NCBI RefSeq assembly: GCF_019195395.1
Contig: NZ_CP078067.1
Location: forward strand, 1,193,783-1,257,782
Source of the DNA: Kaistella faecalis
GTDB taxonomy: Bacteria > Bacteroidota > Bacteroidia > Flavobacteriales > Weeksellaceae
Length of the DNA stretch: 64,000 bases
Reading direction: 5' to 3'
Shown: piece by piece, positions 34,730 to 44,600 of the stretch
Position numbering within the stretch: the first letter of the stretch is position 1
Layout of the letters: each line of letters starts with the position of its first letter
The notes under the pieces: generated by a model
What the model was told of the DNA's origin: nothing
Database searches by the model: none
The model's input: only the letters and a program-made list of their open reading frames with translations
Position numbers and translations under genes: made by a program

Positions 34730-34737
34730 CAAAGGTA
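34730..34737 (-). promoter_or_regulatory. TAnnTTTG box four bases before the SMR start codon
   Basis: TACCTTTG on the minus strand, four bases before the ATG at 34725; predicts a leaderless mRNA. Paired divergently with the box at 34800. Confidence 0.6.
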
Positions 34738-34799
34738 ATTTTAATTTTTGTTTCTGAAAAAAGTCGCTTTATTTTCCATGAGATATTGCTGCTAAAAAT

Positions 34800-34807
34800 T
34801 ACATTTG
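34800..34807 (+). promoter_or_regulatory. TAnnTTTG box four bases before the MFS start codon
   Basis: TACATTTG, four bases, then the ATG at 34812; predicts a leaderless mRNA. Confidence 0.6.
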
Positions 34808-34811
34808 CAGC

Positions 34812-36050
34812 ATGATTTCACTCACGCCTATTCAAACCCTGAAAATCCCGGAATTCCGGAATTTAATGACCGGCCGGTTTTTTCTTGTTTTGTCTTTCAG
34901 AATGTTAGCCACGGTAATGGGCTGGTGGATTTACCAATTAACAAAGGATCCCTTCGCTATTGGGTTAATTGGACTTTCAGAAGTAATTCCTGCAGTTTCT
35001 ACAGCGCTTTACGCCGGACACGTTATCGATAATTCCGAAAAGAAAAAACTACTTCTCATCTGTAACTACGCTTATGTAATGCTCATCAGTTTACTGTTGA
35101 TTCCCGCATTTTTCGGACATCAACTTCTGCATTTCAGCGATGAGGAAATTTCGTATTTTATTTATATGGTGATATTCTTCACCGGATTCTGCCGCGCATT
35201 TTTGGGACCCATCATCCCTTCAATGATTCCGAAAATCGTTTCAAAAGAAACTTTACCCAATGCAATTACCCTTAATCAGGGAACATTTCTTACGGCTTCC
35301 GTAGCAGGTCACGCGCTCGGCGGGTTTCTGATTCACTGGATCGATATTTCCGGGACCATTTTGGTTGTTGTGGGATTAATGATTTTTGCTTCGATATTCT
35401 TTTGGACCCTCAATCGGCATCCTTCGCAAAATTCCGCAAGAGAAATCGGCGTAGTACAAAGTATGCGCGAAGGAATTTCCTACATCTACAAAACCAAAGA
35501 AATTTTGGGAGCGCTCTGCCTCGACATGTTTGCGGTACTTTTTGGGGGCGCGGTCGCGATGATTCCAGTATTTGCAACCGATATTCTTAAGGTCGGCTCT
35601 GAAGGTTTCGGGCTGCTGAATGCTGCCTCAGATATCGGTTCCATGTGTATTATAGCATTCCTTGCATTTGTTCCTTTAAAGAAAAACCAGGGCAAAATAC
35701 TGCTGGTTGCTGTTGCAGGCTTCGGAGTATGCATTATCGGATTTGGGCTTTCGGAATTGTACTGGCTTTCGTTTTTCCTTCTGGTCTGCAGCGGAATGCT
35801 GGATGGGATTTCTGTCGTCATCCGCGGTACTATAGTTCAGCTGAAAACTCCGGATCATTTACGGGGGCGGGTTTTAAGCGTGAATTCAATTTTCATCATG
35901 TCGAGTAATGAAATGGGACAGTTCGAAAGTGGTGTAGCAGCAAAGTTGCTGGGTGTGGTGCGCTCTGTAGTTTTTGGCGGAAGCATGACGGTATTAATCG
36001 CCTTATTGGTAGGCACAACCGTTCCCAAACTCAGGAAAATGAATTATTAA
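34812..36050 (+). CDS. Major facilitator superfamily transporter (MFS_3/EntS-like)
   Basis: 412 residues, about 12 membrane helices. The pattern FRNLMTGRFFLVLSFRMLATVMGWWIYQLT followed by AGHVIDNSEKKKLL resembles the MFS_3 (EntS) group of proton-driven exporters, which includes siderophore and macrolide efflux proteins. Substrate is unknown. Divergent to the SMR transporter with an 86-base shared upstream region; whether they share control is open. Normal length, no truncation. Confidence 0.85.
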   Translation: MISLTPIQTLKIPEFRNLMTGRFFLVLSFRMLATVMGWWIYQLTKDPFAIGLIGLSEVIPAVSTALYAGHVIDNSEKKKLLLICNYAYVMLISLLLIPAFFGHQLLHFSDEEISYFIYMVIFFTGFCRAFLGPIIPSMIPKIVSKETLPNAITLNQGTFLTASVAGHALGGFLIHWIDISGTILVVVGLMIFASIFFWTLNRHPSQNSAREIGVVQSMREGISYIYKTKEILGALCLDMFAVLFGGAVAMIPVFATDILKVGSEGFGLLNAASDIGSMCIIAFLAFVPLKKNQGKILLVAVAGFGVCIIGFGLSELYWLSFFLLVCSGMLDGISVVIRGTIVQLKTPDHLRGRVLSVNSIFIMSSNEMGQFESGVAAKLLGVVRSVVFGGSMTVLIALLVGTTVPKLRKMNY

Positions 36051-36065
36051 AATTCTGTTAAAAAG

Positions 36066-36084
36066 TTATCCAGATTTATCAACA
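36066..36084 (+). other. Two DnaA-box-like 9-mers upstream of dnaB
   Basis: TTATCCAGA (36066-36074) and TTATCAACA (36076-36084) each differ from the consensus TTATCCACA at one position and start exactly ten bases apart, about one helical turn. They lie 107-125 bases upstream of dnaB in the 36051-36190 gap. They may bind DnaA; chance is possible. Confidence 0.35.
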
Positions 36085-36178
36085 GATTCAAACCATTGCC
36101 TAAAGGTGATGAGGGCAAAGTTTTCTGAATTTTTAGCTTTTCTTCTGCACAATCACGGTCCCGAAAAGATTAATATTC

Positions 36179-36186
36179 TATCTTTG
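36179..36186 (+). promoter_or_regulatory. TAnnTTTG box four bases before the dnaB start codon
   Basis: TATCTTTG, four bases, then ATG at 36191; predicts that dnaB mRNA is leaderless. Confidence 0.6.
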
Positions 36187-36190
36187 TCCC

Positions 36191-37780
36191 ATGACACAGA
36201 AGGAAACATTATCGTCCCTCATTCACGGTAATTTCGCAAAAGAACTCTCAATTTCCGATGGCAAAATGCCGCCTAATGCAGTAGATTTCGAGAAACTTGT
36301 TATTGGTACTTTTCTTATCGATAAAAAAGGGCTCGATTATTCCATCGATTTACTGACGCCGGAAGTTTTTTACGATCCAAGACATCAGGAAATCTTCCGT
36401 GCGATCCTGAAACTGTTTGAAGGAAACCATCCTGTCGATTTAATGACAGTAATTCAGGAGCTTAAAAAAACTGAAAAACTCGGTTTTGCAGGTGGAGATC
36501 ATTATATCATTGATCTAACAATGGGGGTTTCATCCAGCGCGCATATTGAATATCATGTTCGGGTCATTCTTGAGAAATTTATTTTAAGAAGCCTTATCAA
36601 TGTTTCCGCGAACGTCATCGACAGTTCTTACAAAGAATCCACCGACGTTTTCGAATTGCTTGACAAAGCAGAACAGTCATTTTTTGAAATCACCAACGGA
36701 ACCATCAAAAAAGGTTTCGACACTGCAAATACGTTAGTAAAACAGGCCATTGACACCATAAAAGCCTTAAAAGATAAAGAAGGAATCTCCGGAATTCCGT
36801 CAGGATTCAGAGATATCGATAAAGAAACCGGCGGCTGGCAGAATTCCGATTTAATTATTATTGCAGCACGTCCGGCAATGGGTAAAACCGCGTTCCTGCT
36901 TTCGATGGCGAGAAATATAGCCGTTGAACACAAAATTCCTTTGGCCTTATTTTCCCTGGAAATGGCCTCGGTACAGTTGATCACCAGAATGATTGCTTCC
37001 GAGACCGGAATTTCCTCAGAAAAACTACGTAAAGGACAGATGAGTGATGAAGAATGGCAAAGGCTATTTTCCAACGTATCAGAACTTGAAAATGCACCTT
37101 TGTTTATTGACGAAACACCTTCGCTTTCCGTCTTCGATTTCAGAGCGAAATGCCGTAGACTCGTTATGCAGCATGGGGTAAGAATTATTATGGTCGATTA
37201 TCTTCAGCTGATGACGGCCAACTCCGGAAAAGGCGGCGCAGGAAACCGCGAGCAGGAAATCGCAACGATTTCGAGATCATTAAAAGCCATTGCAAAAGAA
37301 CTGAATGTTCCTGTAATCGCACTTTCACAGCTTTCAAGAAGTGTGGAAACTCGTCCGGGTAAACGGCCGATGCTTTCTGACCTTAGGGAATCCGGAGCGA
37401 TTGAGCAGGATGCAGATATTGTCTCATTCATTTTCCGTCCGGAATATTATAAAATTACGACGTGGGATAACGATGAAGACGGCGCAGAATCTTCCACAGA
37501 AAATCAGGCAGAACTCATCATTGCAAAACACCGTAATGGTGCCACTGCCGATGTAAGAATGTCTTTCCACAAAAATATCGCAAAATTTGCCGACCTCGAT
37601 CTGTTCGGAAGCGGTTACGGTTATCAGCCTTCGAACTTTGGTCAGCAGGATGAACCGAGCGGTTTCGAAAAGATAAAAGCTACCATCGATCCGGGTGCAG
37701 CTTTCGATTTACCGAGCAGCCAGAATCTCTCCGGCTCTTCGATGAATGATTTGGATGATGATGACGATTTCGAATATTAA
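36191..37780 (+). CDS. dnaB: Replicative DNA helicase DnaB
   Basis: 529 residues. DnaB unwinds DNA at the replication fork as a ring-shaped hexamer and recruits primase. The N-terminal domain (about 30-130, PPNAVDFEKLVIGTFLIDK) is followed by a linker and the RecA-like motor with Walker A ARPAMGKT (226-233), the SLEM segment, VDYLQLM and the arginine-finger region near SRSVETRPGKRP. The C-terminal tail is acidic (DDDDDFEY). It lies two bases before rnhA. No intein is present, unlike some dnaB genes. Confidence 0.97.
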   Translation: MTQKETLSSLIHGNFAKELSISDGKMPPNAVDFEKLVIGTFLIDKKGLDYSIDLLTPEVFYDPRHQEIFRAILKLFEGNHPVDLMTVIQELKKTEKLGFAGGDHYIIDLTMGVSSSAHIEYHVRVILEKFILRSLINVSANVIDSSYKESTDVFELLDKAEQSFFEITNGTIKKGFDTANTLVKQAIDTIKALKDKEGISGIPSGFRDIDKETGGWQNSDLIIIAARPAMGKTAFLLSMARNIAVEHKIPLALFSLEMASVQLITRMIASETGISSEKLRKGQMSDEEWQRLFSNVSELENAPLFIDETPSLSVFDFRAKCRRLVMQHGVRIIMVDYLQLMTANSGKGGAGNREQEIATISRSLKAIAKELNVPVIALSQLSRSVETRPGKRPMLSDLRESGAIEQDADIVSFIFRPEYYKITTWDNDEDGAESSTENQAELIIAKHRNGATADVRMSFHKNIAKFADLDLFGSGYGYQPSNFGQQDEPSGFEKIKATIDPGAAFDLPSSQNLSGSSMNDLDDDDDFEY

Positions 37781-37782
37781 AT

Positions 37783-38265
37783 ATGAGTCTTAGAATTGAA
37801 ATCTTCACCGACGGAGCCTGCAGCGGAAATCCGGGAAAAGGCGGCTACGGAATTGTGATGAAAGTACCTGAAAAAAACTACCAGAAACAGTTTTCCAAAG
37901 GATTCCGTCTTACTACGAACAATCGTATGGAACTTCTCGCTGTGATTGTAGCGCTGGAAAAATTGAAATCTACCGAAAACGACATCCATATTTATACCGA
38001 CAGCAAGTATGTTTCTGATGCCATTAATCAGAAATGGATTTTCGGATGGATTAAAAAAGGGTTTAAAAATGTGAAAAATCCTGATTTATGGAAGCGCATG
38101 GTTCCGCTACTCAAAACCCACAAAACCACTTTTCATTGGATTAAAGGCCACGCAGGCCATCCCGAAAACGAAATCTGCGACCAGCTCGCAGTAAAAGCTG
38201 CTCAATCTGATCACCCTGAAATAGATACGTATTTCGAAAATCAAAAGGACGGCGGTCTTTTCTAA
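37783..38265 (+). CDS. rnhA: Ribonuclease HI
   Basis: 160 residues, normal length. It cuts RNA in RNA-DNA hybrids. The four carboxylates are Asp10 (FTDGACSGNPG), Glu50 (NNRMEL), Asp73 (YTDSKYV) and Asp133 (ICDQLA), with His126 in GHAGHPENE in the catalytic position. It follows dnaB with a two-base gap, so both are probably transcribed together from the dnaB promoter. Confidence 0.96.
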   Translation: MSLRIEIFTDGACSGNPGKGGYGIVMKVPEKNYQKQFSKGFRLTTNNRMELLAVIVALEKLKSTENDIHIYTDSKYVSDAINQKWIFGWIKKGFKNVKNPDLWKRMVPLLKTHKTTFHWIKGHAGHPENEICDQLAVKAAQSDHPEIDTYFENQKDGGLF

Positions 38266-38334
38266 TTTCACCAATTATTGTTCTTTACTGCTCAACTTTA
38301 CCGTCACTTCAGTCCTCTGTTTTCCGACTTTTCC

Positions 38335-38342
38335 TATCTTTG
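38335..38342 (+). promoter_or_regulatory. TAnnTTTG box four bases before a start codon
   Basis: TATCTTTG, four bases, then ATG at 38347; predicts a leaderless transcript for the nitroreductase-nadB-nadC group. Confidence 0.6.
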
Positions 38343-38346
38343 TTAA

Positions 38347-38970
38347 ATGGATTACTTACAGGCGCTTCAAAAAAGATATTCGGTAAAGAAATTTGACCCT
38401 GCGAAAAAGGTTTCTCCTGAAGTTCTTCGGAATATTCTGGAAGCCGGAAAACTTTCTGCAAGCTCACTAGGCCTTCAGCCGTATAAAATTTTTGTAGTTG
38501 AATCTGATGAAATGCTTAAAAATCTTGTTCCTTCATTTCATAATCCCTCCCAGATTTCTACCTGCTCGCATTTAATCGTAATTGTTTCTAAAAAAAATAT
38601 TGAGGCAAGTTACGTGGACGGTTATTTCAGGCACATCTCGGAAATACGCGAAATTCCTGTGGAAAATCTCGGAATGTTCCGAAAAAACATTGATAATTAT
38701 ACCGAAACTAATGAAAACGTTCATCTTTGGGCAGAAAAGCAGACGTACATCGTTTTAGGAAACCTTATGTTTGCGGCAGCACTGGAGCAGGTCGATTCTT
38801 GTCCCATGGAAGGTTTCATTAAAGAAAAGATCGAAAAAACGCTGAGTATCGACATTCAAAAAGAAAGTGTCGCCGTTACGTTGGCATTAGGTTACCGTTC
38901 GCCGGATGATGATTTTCAGAAGATGAAAAAAGTAAGGAAACCGGACGAGAAATTATTTAAATTCATTTAA
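38347..38970 (+). CDS. NAD(P)H-dependent nitroreductase family flavoprotein
   Basis: 207 residues. The opening MDYLQALQKRYSVKKFDP with the RYSVKKFD FMN-phosphate-binding stretch and SASSLGLQPYKIFVV fit the NfsB-like nitroreductase family, FMN-containing dimers that reduce quinones or nitro compounds. Its stop is six bases before nadB, so it is probably co-transcribed with the NAD synthesis genes; a shared redox role is not shown by the sequence. Confidence 0.88.
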   Translation: MDYLQALQKRYSVKKFDPAKKVSPEVLRNILEAGKLSASSLGLQPYKIFVVESDEMLKNLVPSFHNPSQISTCSHLIVIVSKKNIEASYVDGYFRHISEIREIPVENLGMFRKNIDNYTETNENVHLWAEKQTYIVLGNLMFAAALEQVDSCPMEGFIKEKIEKTLSIDIQKESVAVTLALGYRSPDDDFQKMKKVRKPDEKLFKFI

Positions 38971-38976
38971 AAATCT

Positions 38977-40551
38977 ATGATTAAAACCGATGTACTGGTC
39001 ATTGGCTCCGGAATTTCGGGGCTTTCCTACGCGATAAAAGTCTCTGAAAAAATGCCTGAAGCCAAAATCATCATCGTTACCAAGGCCGATGAAGACGAAA
39101 GCAATACCAAGTACGCACAGGGTGGACTTGCCGTGGTAACCGATTTTGACAACGACAATTTCCAGAAACATATTGATGATACCATGCGAGCCGGCGATGG
39201 TGAAAATAAAAGAGATGTGGTTGAAATGGTCATCAAAGAAGGTCCCGCGAGATTCCAGGAACTGGTGAATTGGGGTACGAACTTCGATATGGAAACAGGC
39301 GGCGACTTCAAACTCGGCCGTGAAGGCGGACATACCGAGAACCGAATTGTGCATCACAAAGATATCACCGGCGCCGAAATAGAACGCGCCCTTCTGGAAA
39401 CCATTAAAAAATCTCCTAACATCGAAATGCTGGCGCACCATTATGTGGTAGATTTAATCACGCAGCATCACGTTCCCGGAAAAGAACTCAACACACAAAA
39501 TATTTCCTGTTACGGCGCTTATATTTTGGATGAGAAAGAAAAGAAAATCAAGAAAATTACCGCAAAAATAACACTCGTGGCTACCGGAGGAGCAGGTCAT
39601 GTTTATAAAAACACCACCAATCCCGTAATTGCTACAGGCGACGGAATTGCCTTCGTACACCGAGCCCGCGGTAAAGTTTCAAACATGCAGTATTACCAGT
39701 TTCATCCCACTGCTCTATATTCAAAGCGAGACGGAATGCTGTTTCTGATTTCGGAAGCCGTGCGCGGCGACGGTGCGAAACTCCGGACTAAAAACGGAGA
39801 AAAATTCATGCAGAAATATGATGAGCGCGAAGAATTGGCCTCCCGTGACATTGTTGCCAGAGCCATTGACAATGAGTTAAAAATCTCTGGAGACGAGTAT
39901 GTCGGTTTAGATTGCCGCCAAATGGATCAGGAAAAATTCAAAGAACATTTCCCTAATATTTATCAGAAATGCCTCAACGAAGGTATTGATCCGTTCAAGC
40001 AATTGATTCCGGTTGTTCCGGCCTGCCACTATCTGATGGGCGGAATAGAAACAGACATGAACGGCCAAAGTTCTATTAAAAATCTTTTTGCCGTAGGCGA
40101 ATGTACCAATTCCGGTCTTCACGGCGCAAACCGTTTAGCATCAAATTCTTTACTGGAAGGAATGGTTTTCGGTCACAATGCCGCGCTGCAAACGGTAGAA
40201 CTTTTAAACATTAACGATTTTAATTTTGATGATTTAAAAGCCATTCCAGAATGGAACGAGGAAGGTATGAAAATGATGGACGAAATGGTTCTAGTTTCTT
40301 ATCTGCGCCGCCAGCTTCAGGAAATGATGAGCGATCTTGTAAGTATTGTCCGTAGCAACGAAAGGCTGCAGCTTGCCAAAAAGAAACAGCGCGAAATTTA
40401 TGAAGCGGTAACTGAACTTTACAACTATTCTATCATGTCGCCGCAACTTTCAGAACTTCGAAATCTGGTGAATATTTCTTATCTCATCATCAAGCATTCT
40501 ATCGCGATGAAGGAGAATAAAGGCGCATTTTTCAACAAAGATTTGGTATAA
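38977..40551 (+). CDS. nadB: L-aspartate oxidase
   Basis: 524 residues. It oxidises L-aspartate to iminoaspartate with FAD, the first step of de novo NAD synthesis. The FAD-binding motif GSGISGLSYA is at 11-20, the segment TKYAQGGLAVV and HRAR/QYYQFHPTALY fit the succinate dehydrogenase/aspartate oxidase family, and the C-terminal helical domain contains SYLRRQLQEMMSD. It is followed 39 bases later by nadC; nadA is not in the window. Confidence 0.96.
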   Translation: MIKTDVLVIGSGISGLSYAIKVSEKMPEAKIIIVTKADEDESNTKYAQGGLAVVTDFDNDNFQKHIDDTMRAGDGENKRDVVEMVIKEGPARFQELVNWGTNFDMETGGDFKLGREGGHTENRIVHHKDITGAEIERALLETIKKSPNIEMLAHHYVVDLITQHHVPGKELNTQNISCYGAYILDEKEKKIKKITAKITLVATGGAGHVYKNTTNPVIATGDGIAFVHRARGKVSNMQYYQFHPTALYSKRDGMLFLISEAVRGDGAKLRTKNGEKFMQKYDEREELASRDIVARAIDNELKISGDEYVGLDCRQMDQEKFKEHFPNIYQKCLNEGIDPFKQLIPVVPACHYLMGGIETDMNGQSSIKNLFAVGECTNSGLHGANRLASNSLLEGMVFGHNAALQTVELLNINDFNFDDLKAIPEWNEEGMKMMDEMVLVSYLRRQLQEMMSDLVSIVRSNERLQLAKKKQREIYEAVTELYNYSIMSPQLSELRNLVNISYLIIKHSIAMKENKGAFFNKDLV

Positions 40552-40590
40552 AACTTTAAAATTCGGCTCATTAGCCTTAAAAAATAAAAC

Positions 40591-41451
40591 ATGAAAAGAC
40601 CTGCGTACGTAACTGATAAAGTGCTAAAACAATTCATAAAATCTGCCCTGGAGGAAGATATTCAAGACGGAGACCACTCCACTCTTTCAACCATTCCCGG
40701 AAATCTGGAGCAGAAAGCGAAACTTTTAGTCAAAGAAAACTGTATTCTTGCGGGAGTGGAACTGGCAGAAATCATCTTCAAGCAGTTTGATAAAAATCTA
40801 AAAATCGAGGTACTAATCAAAGATGGAGAATCCGCAAAAGCCGGCGACATCGCTTTTTATGTAACAGGAAGTGCACGGTCAATTCTTTCAACGGAAAGAT
40901 TAGTTTTGAACTGTATGCAGCGAATGAGCGGGATTGCGACTCTTACTCACGATTGGGACTCCAGATTATTGGGAACCAAAACCAAACTGCTAGATACCCG
41001 AAAAACAACTCCCAACTTCCGGATTTGTGAGAAATGGGCTGTGGCTATTGGCGGCGGAACCAATCACAGATATGGTTTGTACGATATGATAATGTTGAAA
41101 GATAATCATATTGATTATAATGGCAGCATTACGAATGCGGTGAAAATGGCCAAAGAGTACATTAAAGCCAACAAAAAGAAGCTGAAAATAGAAGTTGAAA
41201 CACGAAACCTGCAGGAAGTGGAGGAAGCTCTGGAATCAGGTGCTGATCGTATTATGCTGGATAATATGGATAGCCAGACCATGAAAAAAGCAGTAAAGCT
41301 GATTGGCAGTAAATGCGAGAGTGAAGCTTCAGGCGGAATCACGCGCGACATGTTGAAAGAAGTTGCTGCTACAGGTGTAGATTTTATATCTGCTGGCGCT
41401 TTAACTCACTCTGCAGCAAATATCGACCTGAGCCTGAAGGCGGTAAAATAA
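40591..41451 (+). CDS. nadC: Nicotinate-nucleotide pyrophosphorylase (carboxylating)
   Basis: 286 residues, normal length. It turns quinolinate and PRPP into nicotinate mononucleotide, CO2 and PPi. Signature segments are DGDHST (28-33), CMQRMSGIATLT, LDTRKTTPNFR (PRPP and quinolinate contact), KDNHI and EVETRNLQEVEEAL. The gene ends the nitroreductase-nadB-nadC operon, and a strong terminator follows at 41539. Confidence 0.96.
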   Translation: MKRPAYVTDKVLKQFIKSALEEDIQDGDHSTLSTIPGNLEQKAKLLVKENCILAGVELAEIIFKQFDKNLKIEVLIKDGESAKAGDIAFYVTGSARSILSTERLVLNCMQRMSGIATLTHDWDSRLLGTKTKLLDTRKTTPNFRICEKWAVAIGGGTNHRYGLYDMIMLKDNHIDYNGSITNAVKMAKEYIKANKKKLKIEVETRNLQEVEEALESGADRIMLDNMDSQTMKKAVKLIGSKCESEASGGITRDMLKEVAATGVDFISAGALTHSAANIDLSLKAVK

Positions 41452-41538
41452 TTGTCAAATTAATGGTTTTATAGGAATTATTACACATAGTACGCAAAGA
41501 ATAATATTTTAAAAACATACCGCTTAAAAAATTTAAGA

Positions 41539-41569
41539 CGCTGTATCCCTGTTGGATACAGCGTTTTTT
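41539..41569 (+). terminator. Rho-independent terminator after nadC
   Basis: Perfect ten-base-pair stem (41539-41548 and 41554-41563), five-base loop, then a T run. The rest of the 41452-41666 gap is AT-rich; GATTTTTG near 41626 is a one-mismatch promoter box for the receptor gene. Confidence 0.88.
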
Positions 41570-41666
41570 AACAAAATTTTAAAATTTAACACATCCGTAA
41601 TAAAAGTTCCAATTTTTTTAACGATTTTTGCGCCATCTAAATTTAAAAAAAGTATAAATTTTATCT

Positions 41667-44600
41667 ATGAGAAGTAACACTTTAAAGAAGACCGTGTTAA
41701 TCGCTGCTATCGCATTTTGCGGCTACGGAACTGTGCATGCACAGGTTACCACAAGTAACATGACCGGAGTTGTAACTACCGCTGATGGTAAGGCAAGCTC
41801 GGGCGCAACTATTAAAGCAACGCACATGCCGTCGGGTACTGTGTACTCAGCCAACGCAAATGCTGCAGGCAACTTTAACTTACCAAACATGCGTGTTGGT
41901 GGTCCTTACAGAGTAGAAATTACTTATGCAGGCCAAGCTCCGCAAGTGTATGAGGATCTGTATCTGGAATTGGGCCAGCCTTTCGTGCTGAACCCTATTG
42001 TAGGTGAAACCAAAACAACTGACATTGCAGAAGTATTGATCACTGGTGCGGGAAGAGCCAACGTGAACAAAACTGGAGCTGCGACAAACGTAGGCCAGAA
42101 GCAAATTCAGGATTTGCCGCAAGCAAACAGAAGTATCACTGAGTTTACAAGACTTACTCCTCAGGCAAACGGCAACTCATTTGCAGGCCGTGACGCACGT
42201 TACAACAACCTTCAAATTGATGGTGCAAACTTCAACAATGGTTTCGGATTAAGTTCAAGCCCTATCCCGGGAGGTAATTCACAGCCAATTTCTTTGGATG
42301 CAATTCAGGAAATCAGCGTAAATATCGCTCCTTTTGATGTTACACAGTCTGGTTTTACCGGAGCTGGAATTAACGCGGTTACCAAATCAGGAACCAACAA
42401 ATTCCACGGATCACTTTACGGTTATTATAATGGTAAAGAACTTAACGGATGGAAAATTAACGGGAATGACATTGAAAAAGTTTCGGGAGCACAGGTTACC
42501 AATGGTTTCACAGTAGGTGGACCTATCGTTCAAAATAAATTGTTCTTCTTTATCAGTGCTGAAAGAGAAACATCAACCGGTGCGAACGCATCTGGAGCTA
42601 ACCTTTGGAAGGCTTCTCAGAATGGAGTATCTGATCCTGCAAACAATATTTCAAGAGTTAAGGAATCTGATCTTATCGCGGTAAGAAATCACCTTATCAA
42701 CAGATGGGGTTACGATCCGGGAAGATATCAGGGATATGCAAACGAAGCTGAACAGCAGGGCGATAAATTTCTTGCGCGTTTAGACTGGAATATCAGTGAT
42801 CAGCATAAATTTGCGATCCGTTACAACATTCTTAACGGAACATCGATGCAGGTTGCAAACGGAAATTCTGGACCTTCACCACGTTCAACATGGAACCGTG
42901 TAAGTGACAGAGCAATGACTTTCGAAAACGGAAACTATGGTTTCGAAAACAAAGTATCTTCACTAACTGCTGAATTAAACTCTACTTTTAATTCTAACCT
43001 TTCGAATAAATTATTATTTACTTACTCGAAAATTCAGGATTTAAGATCTACGCCTTCAGATACTCTTTTCCCTTTTGTTGATATCTGGGATGGTTCTGCA
43101 AACGGCGGTAACTATATCAGTTTCGGAACTGAGCTTTTCTCTTACCTAAACGATGTAGTTAACGACAACTTCTCAATCACAAATAACCTGACTTATAATG
43201 CTGGGAAACACACTTTAACAGGTGGTGTTGCATACGAAATGCAGAAGTTTGGTAACTCATACACCCGTATGGGAACCGGTTACTACCGATACGCTTCGGT
43301 AGCAGACTTCCTTACAACAGGTACTGCAAACGAAGTTGCACCAATCATGTTTGGTCTTACTTATCCATATGCTAATCAGGACACTTACGCAAGAGTAAAC
43401 TTCGGTTTAGGATCTGCTTATGTACAGGACAGAGTAGCAGTTAACGATAAATTCAACTTTACAGTAGGGGTAAGAGCAGAGCTTCCGTTCTATCTTAACG
43501 ACCTTACTGCAAACCCATCTATCGACGCACTGGATTTGCTTGACAAAAACGGTAACGTGACGAAATATTCATCAGGAAGCTGGCCAAAATCCCGCGTAAT
43601 GATTTCACCACGTTTAGGATTCAATTATGATGTAATGGGAGACCGTTCATTAACGATCCGTGGAGGAAGCGGTGTATTTTCGGGACGTGTACCTTTTGTT
43701 TGGTTAACTAACATGCCAACCAACGCAGGTGTACTTCAGAATACGATTGAACCGGGATCTTACGCACAGGTTGCAGGATGGATTAACAATGTTACCTTCC
43801 AGCCACAGGATATTTATTATCACCTGAACAATGTTCCTGCAGGAGCTGAGAATGTTTTCATCACGAGTCCAAAAGCAGGTGCGCCATCTTCTTTCTCTCT
43901 TGTTGATCAGGATTTCAAAATGCCGTCTGTATGGAGATCAAGTTTAGGTATTGATTATAAAGTACCAAACTCGCCTTTAACACTTACTACGGATATTCTT
44001 TATACTAAAGATATCAACGCGGTATTCCAGTTTGGAGCGAACAGAAAAGCATCAACGGAAAAAATGACTTATGCAGACCGTGTTTACTATCCAAATGCTG
44101 GATCTTACACGTACAACTCTGCGATCGGAGCAAACAGTGCAACGATTCTTACGAATACAGATACCAAAGGATATGCGTTTTCTGCAACTTTCGGAGCTCA
44201 GATGAGACCTTGGAAAGGGCTTTCAGGATCCGCGTTCTACACCTATTCCAAAGCTGAGGAAGTTTCGTCTAACTCTGGATCAAACGCATCTTCATCTTGG
44301 TTAGGTTCTCCAACAGTGGATTCTCCGAACCAGGATTTCTTAAGTATCTCTAATTACGCAGTTCCACACAGAGTTGTTGCTAATGTAACTTACGAGATTA
44401 AGCAAACAGGTACAACAATTGGTGCTTACTATTCAGGAGCTCACCAGGGAAGATATTCTTATTATTACTCGAATGATGTAAACGGAGACGGAATCGCAAA
44501 TGACTTGTTATACCTTCCAAATTCTACCGCTGATATGAACTTTGCCAATATTACTACAGGAAGTGGTGCAAATACTACCGTTCTGTTCACGGCAGATCAG

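Noticed and set aside
34726-34811. Guanidine riboswitch for the SMR transporter
   Set aside because: The gap is only 86 bases, the promoter box lies four bases from the ATG, and no conserved riboswitch core is visible, so there is no room for a leader RNA.
36051-36190. Chromosomal replication origin next to dnaB
   Set aside because: Only two DnaA-like boxes, no AT-rich unwinding repeats and no dnaA gene nearby; reported as a possible regulatory site only.
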